Below are positions 60,428-64,000 of a stretch of 64,000 nt of DNA, piece after piece. This stretch comes from an uncultured Pelagibacteraceae bacterium (GTDB lineage Bacteria; Pseudomonadota; Alphaproteobacteria; Pelagibacterales; Pelagibacteraceae). The stretch covers positions 62,001 through 126,000 of the forward strand of contig CACBYE010000001.1 of the NCBI GenBank assembly GCA_902543375.1, in the 5' to 3' direction. The number at the start of each line of letters is the position of its first letter. Within the stretch, counting starts at the first letter, position 1. The notes under the pieces are model-generated. The model did not search any database, was not told where the DNA came from, and worked only from the letters and a program-made list of their open reading frames with translations. A program made the translations under genes and the position numbers.

Positions 60428-61657
60428 ATGAATAAATTTTTAAAAGAATTTAAAGACAGAGGTTACTTTTATCAATGTACTGATGAGGATGAATTATCTT
60501 CTTTATTAAATAAAAAAAAGATTAAAGCCTACATTGGTTTTGATTGTACAGCTGAAAGCTTACATGTTGGTAGCCTCTTACAAATTATGTGTTTACGAAT
60601 GCTTCAAAAACATGGGCACCAACCTATTGTATTATTAGGTGGAGGAACCACACGAATTGGTGACCCATCTGGTAAAGATAAAACACGAAAAATTTTAAGT
60701 GAAGATGAAATTGAAAAAAATTCTAAAAATATTAAAAGAATTTTAAAAAAATTTTTAAATACAAGCGATAAAAATATAAATCCAATATTTGTTAATAACT
60801 ATGAGTGGCTCAAAGGTTTAAATTACATCTCTTTTTTGAGAAATATTGGAAAACATTTTACAATAAATAAAATGTTAACATTTGAAAGCGTAAAAACAAG
60901 ATTAGATAGAGAGCAATCTCTAAGCTATATGGAATTTAATTATATGATTTTACAAGCTTACGATTTTTTAGAACTTAACAAAAAAGAAAATTGTACATTG
61001 CAAATTGGTGGATCTGATCAATGGGGCAATATAGTCAGCGGTGTAGATTTAGTAAAGAGACATTCCAATCAACAAACATATGGTTTAACCACTCCCTTAA
61101 TAACATTAGCGTCTGGTGCTAAAATGGGAAAAACCGAAAATGGAGCAATATGGTTAGATGAAAAATTTTTGTCACCATATGATTATTGGCAATTTTGGAG
61201 AAATATAGACGATAGAGATGTATTAAAATTCATGAAATTTTTCACAGATTTAAATATCGATGAAATAGAAAAAATTAAAGAAAAAGATATTAATGAGCAA
61301 AAAATTATTTTAGCAAATCAAACCACTTCTATGCTTCATGGTGAACAAGAAGCAAAAAAAAGTGAAGAAACAGCAAAAGAAACTTTTTCGGAAAATTCAA
61401 TTGGCTCTGCATTACCTTCTATTGAAATTAAAAAAAATCAATTGAGTGAAAAGTTAACTATTATTGATCTAATAATTCTTTCCAAGTTAGAAAAATCTAA
61501 AAGTGAGATAAGAAGATTAATTAAAGGTAGTGGTGTTAAAATTAATAATCAAGTTATCAATGATGACAAGCTTATAATAAGTGAAAAATTATTTGAAAAA
61601 GACACAATCAAACTCTCCTTGGGAAAAAAAAGACATATCAAAGTTGAAATAAGCTAA
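60428..61657 (+). CDS. tyrS: Tyrosyl-tRNA synthetase
   Basis: YIGFDCTAESLHVGSLLQI; GGSDQWGNIVSG; KMGKTENGAIWL. Confidence 0.97.
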   Translation: MNKFLKEFKDRGYFYQCTDEDELSSLLNKKKIKAYIGFDCTAESLHVGSLLQIMCLRMLQKHGHQPIVLLGGGTTRIGDPSGKDKTRKILSEDEIEKNSKNIKRILKKFLNTSDKNINPIFVNNYEWLKGLNYISFLRNIGKHFTINKMLTFESVKTRLDREQSLSYMEFNYMILQAYDFLELNKKENCTLQIGGSDQWGNIVSGVDLVKRHSNQQTYGLTTPLITLASGAKMGKTENGAIWLDEKFLSPYDYWQFWRNIDDRDVLKFMKFFTDLNIDEIEKIKEKDINEQKIILANQTTSMLHGEQEAKKSEETAKETFSENSIGSALPSIEIKKNQLSEKLTIIDLIILSKLEKSKSEIRRLIKGSGVKINNQVINDDKLIISEKLFEKDTIKLSLGKKRHIKVEIS

Positions 61658-63852
61658 TTTTTTTTTATTTTTTCAAGAGTTCTAGTAATGAATCTTGGAG
61701 TAAGAGTTTTAACAGGATTTACAGTTGTTTTTAATTTTTTTGGTGGACCTTTAATTTTAAAGCTTACACCAAAAACACCCTCTCCAACTTTCTTTCCTAC
61801 TAAAATATCTCCGAGGAGAGGAATTGAGGATATAGTTCTATTAATTGTCGTTGCTGGCACCAATGTTCCTCTGAGACTAATTAAATCATCATTTTCGATG
61901 TACCCATCCATTAATAAAGAAATAGCTGGGCCAATGGCATATAGTTCTTCTATTTTCATCAAATCGTCCTTGTTTGAAAATTTCATCTCAAAATCTGTAA
62001 ATCTTATTCCCTCACCAGTTAATAGGTCAGCGAGACCTTGAAGAGATGCTAATGTTAACAATTTTGCTAAGGCTGGTACTTCTTGTACTTTAAAATTATC
62101 TATTATTAATTTTGAATTAGAAACATTGTTTTGTTTAATAGAATGAAAATTTAAATTCCCTTCTTCAAAACCTTTTATAAATTTGTATCTATTCACAAAA
62201 GGCTTAGCTAAATCAGAATAAAGAGTAGTAATTTTTTCATTTAAAGTAGATCTAATGGTGAAATTAATCCTCTTATTATTAGAAAAATCTCCTAGTAAAT
62301 TAGCATCAATTACTTCACTATCGTTGAATTTTAGATATCCATTTAAATCTTCTATTAAATGATCTTTATCAAGAAATGCTTCTTTAATTTTAATATTTAG
62401 TCTAAAATTTTTGGAAAAAATTTTTTCACTTTCTGAATTTTTACCAGCTTTCAATAAATCATCTATAATTTTAGTGGCATTAAAACTCTTAGAGTCTAAT
62501 AAATAATTTTTGTCTTTTTTTTTGATAGATAACTCATTTTTTAATAAGTCATTATCAAAATAATCCAAATTCACCATACTTATAGATTTAATTTTATATT
62601 TATTTGATAAAAATAAATTTTTGAATTCAAATTTATTATTTTTTTCTTTTATTGAGATATCTTTTATATTGATTTCATTAGATAAAAGATTTTTAACTCC
62701 TAGAATAACAATTTTTAACTTTTCATCTTGATCTTTTTTATAATTCAAAAAATTAAGATGAAATGGATTTTTTTTGATTTCTAATGAAGTATCGAATTTT
62801 AGGTTTGTTTTTGATTTCGAAAAATTATAATTAATATTATCTTTTTCTTTTTGGATTAGAATATTTCCATTGCCAATAATACTTAGTAGATCTTTTTTAT
62901 ATTCAATTTGTATTTGGTGATCTGATAACTCAATTATCTTATTTAATTCTGGAAAAAACTCTTTCAAATTTTTTGAGCTTACAATTTTAGAACTTTTTAA
63001 ATTCATTAAGGAATTTACCTTTAAATCATCTATCTTGTATTTATCATTTATTTTAAATGAAAAAGTATTTTCTAAATCGAACTCAGCAGACTCAAACTTT
63101 ACATTGGAAAGGACGTTATTAAATAATTGATTTATTTTTTTATCATCTAAAATTAAATTTTTATTCTTGTTTTTGCCTGATATTAGAAATTCATTTTTTT
63201 GTTTAATTAAAATTAATTCTGGAAACTTCAAATCATTATTATCATATGATAAATTAATATCTTTAAATTCAAATTCGTTATTTTGAATAGTAAAGATAAA
63301 ATTTATTTTTGATAAATCTATTTTTTTAAAAGGTTTTACTTCACCATCTTTTACAAATCCTTTTATAATAAAATCATCTTTAATATTACCTTTTTGATCA
63401 AATTTAAGATTTATATCTGCTATCAAATATCCCTTTTTAATCAACTTTTCTAATATGAATATTTGCGGATTATCTTCAATTGATCTTACAAATGAAATTA
63501 AGTTTTTTATTTCTATAATCCTAGTATTAATATTTAATTCAGATAAGGAAAATTTTTTATTTATGAATGTCTTTATATCAATATTAGATTTTACACTTTC
63601 TAGTTTAATTAATTTGTTTTTATTTCTAAGATTTGCCCCAATTGTTTTTAAAACTAATTTAAGTTTAAAAGGGTCTAAAATGATATTAATTTTATCTAAC
63701 TCTAATTCTAATTGATTGTTAATTTTTTTTACTTCTTTAGTTATTTGATCATTTAAAGCATTCGTTTTTATGCCAATGGTGCTTAAGTAAGTAATCAAAC
63801 CAAAGATTAATAAAAATATTAAGATTAAAAATCTAAAAATTATTTTTTTCAT
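61654..63852 (-). CDS. AsmA-like/DUF3971 membrane-associated protein
   Basis: N-terminal TM anchor; C-terminal [30 protein letters not shown]...[23 protein letters not shown]. Confidence 0.8.
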   Translation of the reverse strand: MKKIIFRFLILIFLLIFGLITYLSTIGIKTNALNDQITKEVKKINNQLELELDKINIILDPFKLKLVLKTIGANLRNKNKLIKLESVKSNIDIKTFINKKFSLSELNINTRIIEIKNLISFVRSIEDNPQIFILEKLIKKGYLIADINLKFDQKGNIKDDFIIKGFVKDGEVKPFKKIDLSKINFIFTIQNNEFEFKDINLSYDNNDLKFPELILIKQKNEFLISGKNKNKNLILDDKKINQLFNNVLSNVKFESAEFDLENTFSFKINDKYKIDDLKVNSLMNLKSSKIVSSKNLKEFFPELNKIIELSDHQIQIEYKKDLLSIIGNGNILIQKEKDNINYNFSKSKTNLKFDTSLEIKKNPFHLNFLNYKKDQDEKLKIVILGVKNLLSNEINIKDISIKEKNNKFEFKNLFLSNKYKIKSISMVNLDYFDNDLLKNELSIKKKDKNYLLDSKSFNATKIIDDLLKAGKNSESEKIFSKNFRLNIKIKEAFLDKDHLIEDLNGYLKFNDSEVIDANLLGDFSNNKRINFTIRSTLNEKITTLYSDLAKPFVNRYKFIKGFEEGNLNFHSIKQNNVSNSKLIIDNFKVQEVPALAKLLTLASLQGLADLLTGEGIRFTDFEMKFSNKDDLMKIEELYAIGPAISLLMDGYIENDDLISLRGTLVPATTINRTISSIPLLGDILVGKKVGEGVFGVSFKIKGPPKKLKTTVNPVKTLTPRFITRTLEKIKKN

Positions 63853-64000
63853 TTAATTTGATACAAAGATCTCTCTAAAAAAGCATCAATATCGCCATCT
63901 AAAACTTTATCAGGGCTTGTGCTCTCAAAGTTTGTCCTATTGTCCTTAACTAATCTGTAAGGTTGAAGCACATATGATCTAATTTGATGACCCCACCCTA
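63849..64000 (-). CDS. prfB: Peptide chain release factor 2 (partial, C-terminus)
   Basis: Complement reads ...[52 protein letters not shown] overlaps the next ATG. Confidence 0.92.
   Translation of the reverse strand, partial: GWGHQIRSYVLQPYRLVKDNRTNFESTSPDKVLDGDIDAFLERSLYQIK

Noticed and set aside
61688-62041. 117-aa plus-strand ORF
   Set aside because: Antisense to the AsmA-like CDS; no domain recognised.
1-64000. CRISPR arrays, transposases, prophage, toxin-antitoxin or defence islands
   Set aside because: Looked for repeats, integrase/transposase motifs and defence-type domains; none found. The window is mostly core genome.

Overview
AT-rich, densely packed bacterial chromosome segment. 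Gene content (aprMBA, thiV-like symporter under a TPP riboswitch, aceA, DMGDH plus ETF, AcuI-like reductase, complete suf operon) and recognisable protein sequences strongly suggest a SAR11/Pelagibacterales alphaproteobacterium. Nearly everything is short-gap or overlapping CDS. I saw no rRNA, tRNA, CRISPR array, transposon or prophage. Main points: (1) a one-carbon/organosulfur metabolic island at ~39.9-52.2 kb (ETF-QO/EtfAB, DMGDH, SBP56 methanethiol-oxidase homologue, nucleotidylyltransferase plus APS-kinase-like pair, and a divergent MetF-like/GcvT-like two-gene unit that may be an uncharacterised THF-dependent demethylase); (2) a structured 27.05-27.38 kb intergenic region with three inverted repeats and a strong Shine-Dalgarno ahead of a tiny ORF interrupted by an in-frame TAG; (3) clear cis-regulatory sites: TPP riboswitch, IscR type-1-like operator, identical Fur-like 15-mers at two loci, and TTGTAAA-type palindromes at the XRE regulator/aceA locus; (4) several tiny ORFs missing from the supplied ORF track, including a 27-aa extremely basic peptide and a Cys-motif peptide inside the iron-ABC locus. 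All family names come from reading the protein sequences, not from a database search.
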